Translations under genes and position numbers: made by a program
Shown here: positions 17,365-25,979 of the stretch, one piece after another
Layout: each line of letters begins with the position of its first letter
How positions within the stretch are numbered: position 1 is the first letter of the stretch
Notes under the pieces: model-generated
What the model was told of the DNA's origin: nothing
The model's database searches: none
The model's input: only the letters and a program-made list of their open reading frames with translations
Assembly (NCBI GenBank): GCA_023398495.1
Contig: JAEWSG010000225.1
Coordinates: 124,001 to 188,000 of the forward strand
Length of the DNA: 64,000 nucleotides
Direction: 5' to 3'
From: Bacillota bacterium
Lineage (GTDB): Bacteria > Bacillota > Clostridia > Acetivibrionales > Acetivibrionaceae

Positions 17365-17808
17365 ATGAAAAAATTGAAAGCTTTAATAATCCTTTTGTGT
17401 TTTTGTCTTTTGATATCCGGTTGTTCAGAGGATATTGTTGTTGACAAATTATACATTCCGGAAGGGTATAAGGACAAGTTGGAGACGATGAAAATGACGG
17501 AGATTGCTCCAATGCCGTATTTTAAAAGTCCTTTTATTACTATTACTAAAGATTTTGAAGGAAAACAGTATGCAGTTATATTTCGTGAGAACGAGGAAAT
17601 AGAAAAGGTAATTTTACCAAAAACTTATGAGAGTATCGTAGATATTTTCGAAACAAAAGGTTGTAAGATTGAAAAATATGCACAAGAATTTTCTAATTTA
17701 CAAATGTTTGAAAATAATAATAAATTATACTGGTATTTTTCAGACGAGGAAAAGGAAATTCACTTAAATTTGCAAGGCGAAGAAGAAGACCCATTTGACA
17801 AGAAATAG
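17365..17808 (+). CDS. Small lipoprotein of unknown function
   Basis: 147 residues with a lipoprotein signal: hydrophobic LIILLCFCLLISGC, lipobox ISGC. The mature part is acidic and ends QGEEEDPFDKK. No domain is recognised. It lies directly after the secreted C39-like gene on the same strand, so the two may act together (for example protease and inhibitor or receptor), but that is only context. A strong terminator hairpin follows. Confidence 0.75.
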   Translation: MKKLKALIILLCFCLLISGCSEDIVVDKLYIPEGYKDKLETMKMTEIAPMPYFKSPFITITKDFEGKQYAVIFRENEEIEKVILPKTYESIVDIFETKGCKIEKYAQEFSNLQMFENNNKLYWYFSDEEKEIHLNLQGEEEDPFDKK

Positions 17809-17871
17809 GTATAAGTAAAGAATATAACTTTTGGATTGCAATACTACTTTCTATAGCTTTGCAAAAAGATG

Positions 17872-17913
17872 AGAAGAGCTAAAGAACTTTATTGAAAGTT
17901 CTTTAGCTCTTCT
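17872..17913. terminator. Bidirectional terminator hairpin
   Basis: A perfect 19-base stem (AGAAGAGCTAAAGAACTTT with its complement ending at 17913) around a 3-4 base loop. It overlaps the last codons of the convergent 70-residue gene and serves both sides. Confidence 0.8.
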
Positions 17914-18101
17914 TCTGTCAGGACACTTACAAAAAGTTTTGGCAAATCATTTTCGTTTGAGCACCCTTGAGCATAGTACCAGTCAAATACTTTTTTCTCA
18001 ATTTCCTGATGAGTTCCTTCAATGGTGTTTGGATATACAGCCACCAGTTTGTTGGTTACTTTATCCTTTAATCCTACATGTATTGGACGATTATCTCTCA
18101 T
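17889..18101 (-). CDS. Small hypothetical protein (70 aa)
   Basis: 70 residues beginning MRDNRPIHVGLKDKVTNKLV, no signal or membrane segment, with AAAGGTAG before the ATG. The last codons form part of the terminator hairpin. I do not recognise the family. It lies in a run of very small genes near an SASP gene, so a sporulation context is possible. Confidence 0.6.
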   Translation of the reverse strand: MRDNRPIHVGLKDKVTNKLVAVYPNTIEGTHQEIEKKVFDWYYAQGCSNENDLPKLFVSVLTEEELKNFQ

Positions 18102-18130
18102 TTTAAAATCTACCTTTCATAATTTTTAGG

Positions 18131-18162
18131 AAAAAGGGCTGTTAAAAAAACAACCCTTTTTT
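18131..18162 (-). terminator. Terminator of the SASP gene
   Basis: AAAAAGGG.TGTT pairs with AACA.CCCTTTTT; read on the minus strand it follows the ssp stop by ~20 bases and ends in a T run. Confidence 0.75.
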
Positions 18163-18180
18163 CTGTTATTCTATCTGCAA

Positions 18181-18366
18181 TTATTTGTTTGTATAGTTAT
18201 TGCCAGTATAGGATTCGAAAACCTTTTTAACAATGTTTCCGCCGATTCTACCTGCATCCCTTGATGCAAGGTCACCATTGTATCCTTGTTTTAAGTTAAC
18301 ACCGATTTCAGAAGCTACTTCATATTTCATCTTATCAAATTTAGTTTTGCTGTTATTGTTAGCCAT
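18181..18366 (-). CDS. Small acid-soluble spore protein, alpha/beta type
   Basis: 61 residues from ATG 18366 with AAAGGAGGC upstream. The sequence MKYEVASEIGVNLKQGYNG contains the GPR-protease recognition region (E-V-A-S-E) and DLASRDAGRIGGNIVKKV the conserved DNA-binding C-terminal half of alpha/beta SASPs. These proteins coat spore DNA, turn it to an A-like form and protect against UV. The long TTG/ATG extension upstream is not needed. It shows that the organism sporulates. Confidence 0.92.
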   Translation of the reverse strand: MANNNSKTKFDKMKYEVASEIGVNLKQGYNGDLASRDAGRIGGNIVKKVFESYTGNNYTNK

Positions 18367-18564
18367 ATTTATAGCCTCCTTTAATTTTTTGTTCACTACC
18401 AATGTGATAGTGTACTATTATAATGTGCAGTAATCGTTTTTTTATGAGGGGAAATTGATGTCAAAGGATGTCCAAATTTCCTTGTTACACTTCACAAAAT
18501 AAAGGGTAAGAATAACCATAACAACAAGAAAAGATAACTTTCTTAAGATATAGGAGGGATTAAG

Positions 18565-18717
18565 ATGAAATTGAGATCTGAAAAGGTGAAGCTTACTGAA
18601 AAGGACAAACTGGTTCTGTTAAAGCATATTAATGTATGTACTGATATTGGAGGATATGGGTGCAGTATCATGAAAGCTAAAGAAGTAAATTTTAAACTTA
18701 ATATGGCGTTAAATTAA
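18565..18717 (+). CDS. Very small protein (50 aa)
   Basis: ATG at 18565 follows the strong site TAGGAGGGAT by six bases; the 50-residue product is basic at the N-terminus (KLRSEKVKLTEKDKLVLLK) and has a CTDIGGYGCS turn with two cysteines. A good terminator follows at 18743. The combination of site, frame and terminator supports a real gene. Function unknown. Confidence 0.55.
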   Translation: MKLRSEKVKLTEKDKLVLLKHINVCTDIGGYGCSIMKAKEVNFKLNMALN

Positions 18718-18742
18718 CAGTAAAATCTTAAATTTTTAAACT

Positions 18743-18777
18743 AAAGGTGTCTATTATTATTAATAATAGACACCTTT
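18743..18777. terminator. Bidirectional terminator
   Basis: AAAGGTGTCTATTATT pairs with its complement ending GACACCTTT, followed by T residues; it sits between the 50-residue gene and the convergent DUF378 gene. Confidence 0.8.
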
Positions 18778-18785
18778 TATGTTGC

Positions 18786-19007
18786 TTATGCCTTGTCTCT
18801 TACAGTAGGTGCTTCTCTGAAGAGTAAACTTATGCTGTATAAGCCTGCAAGGCCTACTATAGAATAAATTGTTCTCGCTAAAAATGTTGTTGAACCACCA
18901 AATAAATCTGCTACCAGATCATATTGGAAAAGTCCCACTAATAGCCAGTTCAATGCTCCAATCACTACAAGAACCAGAGCAAGTCTATCCAAAGGTGTTC
19001 TATTCAT
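18786..19007 (-). CDS. DUF378 family membrane protein
   Basis: 73 residues with two membrane helices and the family pattern LDRLALVLVVIGALNWLLVG plus LARTIYSIVGLAGLYSI. Similar to B. subtilis YuzA. Function unknown. The start follows AGGAAG. Confidence 0.88.
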   Translation of the reverse strand: MNRTPLDRLALVLVVIGALNWLLVGLFQYDLVADLFGGSTTFLARTIYSIVGLAGLYSISLLFREAPTVRDKA

Positions 19008-19157
19008 AGTTATAACTTCCTTTCTTATTTTTTATATGTGTAGTATTTCCGATAATTTTTTTATTAATGTATAGAAAATTATGTGCTATTTACTATTAGA
19101 AACAAATTTGGTAAGATTATTCCGAGTATTAAATTCAAATTTATTGGAGGAATTGAT

Positions 19158-19382
19158 ATGGCTGGTTTTTGGGACAATGAGGAGTTAATTGGAAAAATTG
19201 AAAAAAATAATCGTGAAGAAATACAGGTCAAAAAGGTTGAAAAAAAAGGTAAACAATATATAGATATACGTGTTTTTTGGTCAGACGGTGAGAGCGATGA
19301 GTTTAAGCCAAGTCAAAAGGGTGTAACTGTACCTTATGACAGTCTCGATCAATTAAAGGAATTGATAGGAAGAATTGAATGA
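19158..19382 (+). CDS. PC4/p15-like single-stranded DNA-binding protein
   Basis: 74 residues from ATG 19158, after TTGGAGGAA. The sequence IQVKKVEKKGKQYIDIRVFW followed by SDGESDEFKPSQKGVTVPYD matches bacterial homologues of the transcription coactivator PC4 (YdbC-like), which form beta-sheet dimers that bind single-stranded DNA. It is monocistronic. Confidence 0.8.
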   Translation: MAGFWDNEELIGKIEKNNREEIQVKKVEKKGKQYIDIRVFWSDGESDEFKPSQKGVTVPYDSLDQLKELIGRIE

Positions 19383-19420
19383 CGTTATTATTTTACAGAG
19401 GGGCTAAACGCCCCTTAAAT

Positions 19421-20605
19421 CTATTTGCCAAGATAATCAAAGACAGTTTGGGCGAATATTTCCATACCTGTTGCAATGCAGCTTTCGTCAACAATAAATT
19501 TACTGCTGTGAAGGTTTTCAAAATGTTTTGCGTTCGGATGGGTACAACCTAAGTTAAACAATGCACCCGGTACGCTGTTTAAATAATATGAAAAGTCCTC
19601 TGCAAGCATGGAGGCTTGATTGTTTAGTATAATGTTTTCTTCTGGTATGACTTTAGAAGAAGCTTCAACGATCAAATCAACTACTTCTTTACTATTGATA
19701 ACCGGAGGATAGCTGGGATTGTAGTTAAAAGTATAATTTGCCCCCATAGCACCTGTTACAGAAGAAATAATAGCATTCATTTTCCGGGAAATCTCCTGGT
19801 GTAGCAAGGGGTCAAAGCATCTTACAGTGCCTTTGATTGTAGCTGTTGAGGGAATTATGTTAAAGGTAGTTCCTGCTTGAAAGCTTGTGACGGATAAAAC
19901 GGCACTTTTTAGAGGATCGATATTTCTTGATACTATAGTTTGAAAAAGATTTATTATGTTTGATCCTATAACAATTGGATCAATAGTGTTTTGAGGTTGG
20001 GCAGCATGACCGCCCTTACCTGTTATTTCTATCTCAAATTCCACAGGAGATGCCATTACAGGGCCGGGGCTTATGGAAATCTGACCTGACTTTATACCCG
20101 GAGATACATGCAGTGCAATTATAGCATCCACTTCAGGATTTGAAAGAACTCCCTCGTTTATCATAATTTCTGCTCCGCCAAGTCCCTCTTCTGCAGGCTG
20201 AAATATGAATTTTACATTGCCTTTAAATTTATCTCTGTTTTTACTGAGAATATGTGCTGCTCCAAGGGCAATGGAAATATGTACATCATGACCGCAGGCG
20301 TGCATGAGGCCTTTGTTGGCAGAGGCATATTGTAAGTCGTTTTCTTCGAGAATTGGCAAGGCATCCATATCAGCTCTTATAGCAACAGTCGAACCGGAGG
20401 TGGCTCCTTCTAAGAGGCCGATGACACCGGTGCCTGCAATACCTTTGGTAACTTTTAAGCCGAGTTTTTCTAGGTAGCTGGAAATAAGAGAGGAGGTTTT
20501 AATTTCCTTAAAGCCTAATTCAGGAAATTGATGAACCTTTCTTCTTATTAAGACTATTTCGTTTAGTATATCTGAAGAGTTTTGCTTTATTATATCGGTA
20601 AGCAT
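19421..20605 (-). CDS. M20D family amidohydrolase
   Basis: 394 residues, a metal-dependent amidohydrolase of the hippuricase/N-acyl-amino-acid amidohydrolase group. RADMDALPI and HACGHDVHISIALGAA carry the metal ligands, FIFQPAEEGLGGAE the catalytic Glu pair, and GKGGHAAQP marks the dimerisation domain. FHSSKFIVDE-type ending with ENLHSSKF gives the last His. The likely substrate is an N-acylated amino acid; exact specificity cannot be read. GAAGGTGAT precedes the start. Confidence 0.92.
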   Translation of the reverse strand: MLTDIIKQNSSDILNEIVLIRRKVHQFPELGFKEIKTSSLISSYLEKLGLKVTKGIAGTGVIGLLEGATSGSTVAIRADMDALPILEENDLQYASANKGLMHACGHDVHISIALGAAHILSKNRDKFKGNVKFIFQPAEEGLGGAEIMINEGVLSNPEVDAIIALHVSPGIKSGQISISPGPVMASPVEFEIEITGKGGHAAQPQNTIDPIVIGSNIINLFQTIVSRNIDPLKSAVLSVTSFQAGTTFNIIPSTATIKGTVRCFDPLLHQEISRKMNAIISSVTGAMGANYTFNYNPSYPPVINSKEVVDLIVEASSKVIPEENIILNNQASMLAEDFSYYLNSVPGALFNLGCTHPNAKHFENLHSSKFIVDESCIATGMEIFAQTVFDYLGK

Positions 20606-20688
20606 AATTTATCACCTTCACGATTTATATAGTATAAATTGATAAGGCCATTATAGCATTTTGGAAACAATATAGAAAGGAAAAACTC

Positions 20689-20832
20689 CTATTCCTTGGT
20701 CTTTTTTTTAGTATTTTCTTCAAAGTATATACAGTCTGTTGTTATTAATGCAGAATTCATAGTGACATTATCTAAAGAGCACTTACCATCCTTTTGATGA
20801 ATGCAGTTGGATGAGCAGTTGATAGTAGTCAT
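20689..20832 (-). CDS. Small cysteine-rich protein (DUF1540-like, 47 aa)
   Basis: A 47-residue frame from ATG 20832 with TTAGGAGTG upstream. NCSSNCIHQKDGKCSLDNVT and later TDCIYFE give a CxxxC...C...C pattern like DUF1540-type clostridial small proteins thought to bind metal. The C-terminus is Lys-rich (KKKTKE). It is well placed between the amidohydrolase gene and a hairpin. Confidence 0.65.
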   Translation of the reverse strand: MTTINCSSNCIHQKDGKCSLDNVTMNSALITTDCIYFEENTKKKTKE

Positions 20833-20934
20833 AAATTCACTCCTAATAGAGAGTTTAGATAATTTTTATAAACTTCCATATAGTATTATTCCCGATAAAC
20901 ATCTAAATATTTATGTAATTGCTCTGAAAAATCA

Positions 20935-20963
20935 AAAGCCGCACCTCTTGGAAAGGTGCGGTT
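20935..20963. terminator. Strong stem-loop
   Basis: AAAGCCGCACCT pairs with AGGTGCGGTTTT around a 5-6 base loop with T runs on both strands. No gene ends on it from the plus side; it may insulate the region upstream of the small cysteine-rich gene. Confidence 0.6.
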
Positions 20964-21001
20964 TTATTTGAATAACTGCCGACTACCCTTGTAATCAACA
21001 G

Positions 21002-21117
21002 CTAGTGCTTTTGAACATAATTCATTTCTAGAAATGAATTATGCAAAATGCACATCCTATGTTTTTTGCTGATTAACAAAATAAATTCTAGAATTTTATT
21101 TTGTTAATCAGCACTAG
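21002..21117. repeat. Palindromic MITE-like element, full copy
   Basis: 116 bases with terminal inverted repeats CTAGTGC (21002) and GCACTAG (ending 21117). It contains two palindromes: a perfect 28-mer at 21016-21043 and a 45-base palindrome at 21068-21112 (18-base arms GCTGATTAACAAAATAAA around TTCTAGAA). The first 60 bases recur at 12685-12744 without change. No coding frame. Confidence 0.8.
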
Positions 21118-21262
21118 TAGCCAGATAATAGTTCACTTAAAATTGAATTTTATCTATTGTATATTATGAATTTATATTAAAAAGTGTGATAATATTTATA
21201 TTATGTTCAACGATAATATATCTATAGTTTATTATCATCATAAATAATATATTCTTGTAAAC

Positions 21263-21364
21263 TAAGGGATAACGAAAAAATAACATCCTATCCTCATATT
21301 TTGAAAACATGATTAAATCAAGTTTTTTCGTTATCCAGAGTAGGAACTTATATTTTGTCGTACC
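21263..21364. repeat. ~100 bp inverted-repeat element, copy 2
   Basis: GGGATAACGAAAAAAT and GTTTTTTCGTTATCC form the inverted pair, followed by the conserved AGAGTAGGAACTTATATTTTGTCGTACC region (shared in part with copies 1 and 3). It ends 53 bases before the downstream gene and may contribute to its leader. Confidence 0.75.
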
Positions 21365-21417
21365 TAATGTAAAGGTACAGCTAATGTGTTAAAAATATTT
21401 GTAACTGGAGTTTTAAT

Positions 21418-22176
21418 ATGAAATATGTAGATATTCCCAATATACCTGAAAGTAAAGTAGACCTTGCAATTGTCGATGGTAGAATAGCCAAAAGTCTTGA
21501 AAAGGGCCTTTTAGATAATAAAATTCATATAATTAAAACAAAGGCACATCCATCTTTGTATGCATCCGTAGCGTTTCATCCTGACATGTTTTTTCAACAC
21601 CTTGGACATAGAACCATTGTTTATGCACCAGGTACAGATGTCAGCACTCTTCATGAACTTGAAGAAAATGGCTTTTGCTTGATAAAGGGGGATTGCGAAA
21701 TTACTTCCAGGTATCCTGGCAATATTTCGTATAATGTGGCAAGAATCGGGAGGTATGCATTTCACAATACCAGATACACGGATAAGGTTTTGCGGGATCG
21801 GTTTTTCAAAAATGATGTTGAATTGATTCATGTAAACCAGGGATATGCGAAATGTGCAATTTCTGTTGTAGATGAAAACTCTTTTATTACAATGGACAGA
21901 GGTGTTGCAAGGATTGCTGAAAAGAAAGGTTTTGATGTCTTAGTTATAGAAGAAAAGAATATTTTGCTTCCAGGACTTGACAATGGATTTATAGGTGGAA
22001 GTACCGGATTGCTTGACAGGAAAAAGTGGGCTATAGCTGGCGATATTAGAGCATTATCCTCTTTTTGTGAGATTATGGATTTTCTAAACAATAAAGGTAT
22101 TGAAATTATTTCTTTATCAAATGAGCAGGTTGTCGACATAGGTTCTTTGCTTCCGATTGTTGAAAGCTCCGATTAG
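21418..22176 (+). CDS. DUF6873-like protein, probable GME fold
   Basis: 252 residues, soluble. FHPDMFFQHLG, YAKCAISVVDENSFITMDRG and FIGGSTGLLDRKKW recall a clostridial family (DUF6873) predicted to adopt the guanidine-group-modifying-enzyme-like fold. If so, the Cys in GYAKCAIS would be of interest, but no catalytic triad can be assigned by eye. TGGAG precedes the ATG. Copies 2 and 3 of the ~100 bp element flank the gene. Confidence 0.6.
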   Translation: MKYVDIPNIPESKVDLAIVDGRIAKSLEKGLLDNKIHIIKTKAHPSLYASVAFHPDMFFQHLGHRTIVYAPGTDVSTLHELEENGFCLIKGDCEITSRYPGNISYNVARIGRYAFHNTRYTDKVLRDRFFKNDVELIHVNQGYAKCAISVVDENSFITMDRGVARIAEKKGFDVLVIEEKNILLPGLDNGFIGGSTGLLDRKKWAIAGDIRALSSFCEIMDFLNNKGIEIISLSNEQVVDIGSLLPIVESSD

Positions 22177-22202
22177 CTAAGCAAAAGTGGAACAAACAGG
22201 AG

Positions 22203-22256
22203 TTAAATCGAATTTTTTTGTTATAGAGAGTGGGAACTTTATTTTTAACTGTACCT
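22203..22256. repeat. ~100 bp inverted-repeat element, degenerate half copy 3
   Basis: TTAAATCGAATTTTTTTGTT followed by ATAGAGAGTGGGAACTTT and GTACCTTA aligns with the right half of copy 2 (21314-21366) with several mismatches. The left half is absent. Confidence 0.6.
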
Positions 22257-22566
22257 TATTTACAATCAACTAAGATGATGTGCACTTGTAACTTACTATA
22301 TTGATTTGCATATAATATACTATGAAAATTTATAATGTAGGAATATTAAAATATAACTTCGGCTATAATTTCACTTCAGGCCTTATTTAATTCAAATAGG
22401 TTACGTGAAAAATCTTAAGTAATATTTCAGGTATTCTTATAGAACAATAGGTATGTATGTTAAAAAAAATTGTAGACGAGTGCCATATGGTAATAATTGC
22501 ATATATCGCTTACTGCATACAACAAATTACTAAGACATATACTACGTTTGAAGGGATGTGAAGTTG

Positions 22567-23472
22567 ATGCAGTGTCTTTGTATTGGGGTTAATGATTGTG
22601 CAGAAAGTGTAAAAGGTTATATATCTAACGAAATAGGAAAGCTGAACAAATCAGGCATAGATTGTTTTGTATCCGACAGTGTTGACTTAGATGGCTCAAC
22701 TTCTGTAATTTGCACAATTAACCAGATAGAAAAGTACACACCCGAATATGATGAATTGGTACTTAGTGTATCAAACGGTCTTGCAGACTATATAATTGAA
22801 CAGTATGAAGAAAAACTTATTCTCAGAATAATTAATAGCAATTACTGCTATTTTAATACAATAGAAAAGAAAGAAATATTGAGATTGGCTCTTTTGATTA
22901 TAAAAAATGATGATAAAAACTTTTTAAGCAGTTTGTATCAGATAAGGAGAAGGAATATAATCATCAGAAAGCTGATAGAATATTTTGAGAGCTCAGAAAA
23001 AGTAATACTGGACGGTTTTGTGAACTTCAGACTGAAAGATTATATGAAAGACCTGGAAGAGATTGTTGACAAGGCTGTAGACGATTTTCTTACAGAGAGA
23101 GAATATAAAGAATTTATCCGCCTCCTAAGATACTTTGTTGATATACAGGAACCTAAGTTTAATGTAATTCACGTATTGGTAGGCTATGACAGCAAATATA
23201 TCTTGCTGGATGAAAATAAGAGGGAAATAACTAATGAATGTATTCAGGAATTTATGAACGATATACCTGAAGGTGAAATCAATTATGATGATTTGTTGGT
23301 CAGCTCGCTTATAACTATGGCACCAAAAAAAGTAGTTATTCATAGTGCTAAAAGCTTCAGGAACAAGGAACTTTTGGAGACTATTAAAAACGTTTTCTGG
23401 GGTAAGTCGATTATATGCCCTGATTGTGAACTATGTCTTGTTAAAGTGGCCAGAAGTGAGAATAAGAGTTAG
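22567..23472 (+). CDS. ytxC: Sporulation protein YtxC
   Basis: 301 residues from ATG 22567 (GAAGGGATG upstream; a GTG at 22558 is possible). The C-terminal half, with EFMNDIPEGEINYDDLLVSS followed by LITMAPKKVVIHS and CPDCELC, matches the YtxC family, a putative sporulation protein found in spore formers. The N-terminal half is more variable. No membrane segment. It is monocistronic and followed by a hairpin. Confidence 0.8.
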   Translation: MQCLCIGVNDCAESVKGYISNEIGKLNKSGIDCFVSDSVDLDGSTSVICTINQIEKYTPEYDELVLSVSNGLADYIIEQYEEKLILRIINSNYCYFNTIEKKEILRLALLIIKNDDKNFLSSLYQIRRRNIIIRKLIEYFESSEKVILDGFVNFRLKDYMKDLEEIVDKAVDDFLTEREYKEFIRLLRYFVDIQEPKFNVIHVLVGYDSKYILLDENKREITNECIQEFMNDIPEGEINYDDLLVSSLITMAPKKVVIHSAKSFRNKELLETIKNVFWGKSIICPDCELCLVKVARSENKS

Positions 23473-23500
23473 GTGTTATTCTTGAGTTTTTGCCTTTGGA

Positions 23501-23541
23501 GTGGGATTAGTGCTTGCAAAAAGCAGCTATCTCACTTTTTT
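23501..23541 (+). terminator. Terminator after ytxC
   Basis: GTGGGATTAGTGCTT pairs imperfectly with AAGCAGCTATCTCAC and is followed by TTTTTTG. Confidence 0.65.
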
Positions 23542-23819
23542 GTCTCATAATTCTACTTTTAAAAACAAATAGTACTAATTTCCTACATAATTTTTTCACA
23601 ATATATATTGACAATAGGAATTCAAATGATAAAATAAATTGTGTAACACAATATAATGTATATTAATAATTCAAATGGTACATAATATAGAAAAGTAATT
23701 AATATTGCTCAAACCTTCAGTTATTATATATATTGTTGTTTTTTTAATCTTCCACGGAAGATAAAAATGAAAAAAGCTAATGAAAAATTAAAAAACTAAA
23801 GATGAATATCCAGGGAAAT

Positions 23820-23845
23820 AAAAAGAGAGTTTAACTCTCTTTTTC
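23820..23845. terminator. Isolated hairpin in a 550 bp gene-free gap
   Basis: AAAAAGAGAG TTTAA CTCTCTTTTT followed by CCCTTTTT. The gap 23542-24096 is AT-rich with no gene seen; the hairpin suggests that a short RNA or peptide may end here. Confidence 0.5.
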
Positions 23846-24096
23846 CCTTTTTATGCAACTTTAGCTTGTTCTAGCTCAATGAGAGAAAAGCTTAATCCTT
23901 CTTACATATTTGAATTGACACATATATTTGTGGTAGAATTCGCTTAAGTGTTAATAAAAAATGGTGAAAATGATTTTACAAGGACATTTAATATAAGATT
24001 AAAGCATCTGTTTTAATTATTTGTTAATGTTGTCAAAGGTTTTTAAATATAAATAGATAGAGGGAAATATATTCGGAGTATACTGGAGGTATATCC

Positions 24097-24936
24097 TTGA
24101 GAGTAGTAGCATTCATTGGACCAAGTGGTACGGGTAAAAGCCACAGATCTGTTTGGGTAGCACGTGAACGAGAAATAGAAGCTATTATAGATGATGGTAT
24201 TTTGATAAGGGGCGCTCAGATAATTGCAGGGACTTCGGCAAAGAAAGAGAAAACGAAGATTGCTTCAATTAAGAGAGCTTTATTTACAGACGATGTACAC
24301 GCTAATGAAATGAAACGTGCCTTTAAGAATTACAGCATTGATTCTGTACTCATTCTTGGAACATCGGACGGTATGGTTGAAGCTATAGCAAAGCGTCTTG
24401 AACTTCCGGAGATAAGCGAAAAAATACATATACATGAGGTGGCGACTGATTTTGAAATAAAACAGGCGCTTTCAACAAGAAGGGAACAGGGCAAACATGT
24501 TATACCCGTTCCGACTTTTGAGATAAAAAAGGACTTTTCAGGTTATTTCCTTGACCCTTTGCAGGTTTTCAGAAGGAAAGGCAAGGGGAGCTTTCAGCTC
24601 ATTGGGGAGAAATCTGTAGTAAGGCCTACTTTTAGTTATATGGGAAGCTATACTATTTCGGACTATACTATATATCAGATAGTAGAACACGTTACATCAA
24701 AAATTGAAGGGGTCAATAAAATTTCACGTTTCAGGGCGGAAAACCATGTTGACGGCATATATATTGAAATGGATCTGGTTTTAGTCTATGGATGTTTAAT
24801 CAGACCGTTGCTCAAAGATGTGCAGGCTAAAGTGGCTGAAGAGGTTGAAAAGCTGACTGCACTTAATATTAAAAGGTTGGATATTACGGCAAAGAGTCTT
24901 ATAGTGGATTATAAGAAGACTGTGAGTGCGTTTTAA
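24097..24936 (+). CDS. P-loop ATPase with Asp23/Gls24-like C-terminal domain
   Basis: 279 residues from a TTG preceded by TGGAGGT at 24084. FIGPSGTGKSHRS near the start is a Walker A motif; SVLILGTSDGM may be the Walker B region. From about residue 180 (TFSYMGSYTISDYTIYQIVE to the end) the sequence resembles an Asp23/Gls24 alkaline-shock domain (VYGCLIRPLLKDVQAKVAEE). Such fusions occur in clostridia without known role. It is monocistronic. Confidence 0.75.
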   Translation: MRVVAFIGPSGTGKSHRSVWVAREREIEAIIDDGILIRGAQIIAGTSAKKEKTKIASIKRALFTDDVHANEMKRAFKNYSIDSVLILGTSDGMVEAIAKRLELPEISEKIHIHEVATDFEIKQALSTRREQGKHVIPVPTFEIKKDFSGYFLDPLQVFRRKGKGSFQLIGEKSVVRPTFSYMGSYTISDYTIYQIVEHVTSKIEGVNKISRFRAENHVDGIYIEMDLVLVYGCLIRPLLKDVQAKVAEEVEKLTALNIKRLDITAKSLIVDYKKTVSAF

Positions 24937-24977
24937 AGTTAGCAGAAAGTCGGCATTAACAACTTTAATATGATTTT

Positions 24978-25010
24978 AAACACCCTATCCTATAAACCGG
25001 AAGGGTGTTT
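24978..25010. terminator. Bidirectional terminator
   Basis: AAACACCCT (24978) pairs with AGGGTGTTT (25002-25010), followed by TATAAT. Between convergent genes. Confidence 0.8.
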
Positions 25011-25025
25011 TATAATGTGAGGAAT

Positions 25026-25802
25026 TTACTTTAAATTACAGTGCCCTGCAATCTTTTGAATACTCCTTATAAGTGCATCCTTTGAATTTCCCCAAGGCTC
25101 ATCATTATAGCGGTAATCAAATTTCTTTGTGAACCAGTTTACTTCCTGCTGTATCCGTTCCATGTTGTTTATTTGTATATTCATAAGGTTATCCACAAAT
25201 ACGGCTGTATCCTTTGGAGAAAGATACTTTTTTGTACTTGAGAGCAACTGCTTTAGATGCTTTAAGCAAAAGCCCTTCTGATTATTGAACATGGACTTGA
25301 ATTCTTGTTCCTTAAAGAACAAGTAGAATATAACATCGATATACCTGTCCATTGTTTGCTCCAATCTGCTGCAAATGGTGCAGGAGTTTTCGAGTTCCGA
25401 AAGTTTGTTAATCAGGTCATTTACAAGCTTTTCGGTTTCAGTTTGTTTGGAAGACATCTTATTGGAAAGATTTTTTATCATGGATACTTCAGAATCTTTT
25501 TTTAGTTGATCAGCCTTAGCGGTGTACATTTTTTTTAGACTTAAGTTTTGCTCGCACATGTGAGTGTCTACAATAAGACCTAGGCCAAGTCGGTTTGCCT
25601 GTGTATTGTAAAGCATCTCAAAATGGGTTTTGCAAAAACCTTTTTCATTGGTTATCATTCTTCCGTCCGGTTCCATAAGGAAGGGACCTAAAACATAATC
25701 TATATTTTCGTCTTCAAGTTTCTTTTCAAGTATGCACAAAGGACACTCGCATTCGGTTTTGAAAGCATCGGTTACCGGTATAGTATAAATCTTCTCCTTC
25801 AT
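25026..25802 (-). CDS. DUF6062-like protein with paired CxxC motifs
   Basis: 258 residues. Two similar halves each hold a Cys pair and a Cys/His: CECPLCILEKK with GFCKTHFEML, and SCTICSRLEQT with GFCLKHLKQL. That gives two probable zinc sites. The centre is Lys/Gln-rich and helical. It resembles DUF6062 proteins of Firmicutes, function unknown. AAAGGAAA precedes the start. Confidence 0.7.
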   Translation of the reverse strand: MKEKIYTIPVTDAFKTECECPLCILEKKLEDENIDYVLGPFLMEPDGRMITNEKGFCKTHFEMLYNTQANRLGLGLIVDTHMCEQNLSLKKMYTAKADQLKKDSEVSMIKNLSNKMSSKQTETEKLVNDLINKLSELENSCTICSRLEQTMDRYIDVIFYLFFKEQEFKSMFNNQKGFCLKHLKQLLSSTKKYLSPKDTAVFVDNLMNIQINNMERIQQEVNWFTKKFDYRYNDEPWGNSKDALIRSIQKIAGHCNLK

Positions 25803-25979
25803 AAAATGGTGTTTCCTTTCGAATTATTTTATAGGTAAGCATCGATTTTTTTACTTATTAAGATTATACCAGAAAAATAGGGTATTATATATAGGGACAA
25901 ACAACACTAAAGATAAATAGCAACCATTAAATTTAGTTTCAGAGTTGCAAATACATTATGAAAAAAGATTGGTGATTAT

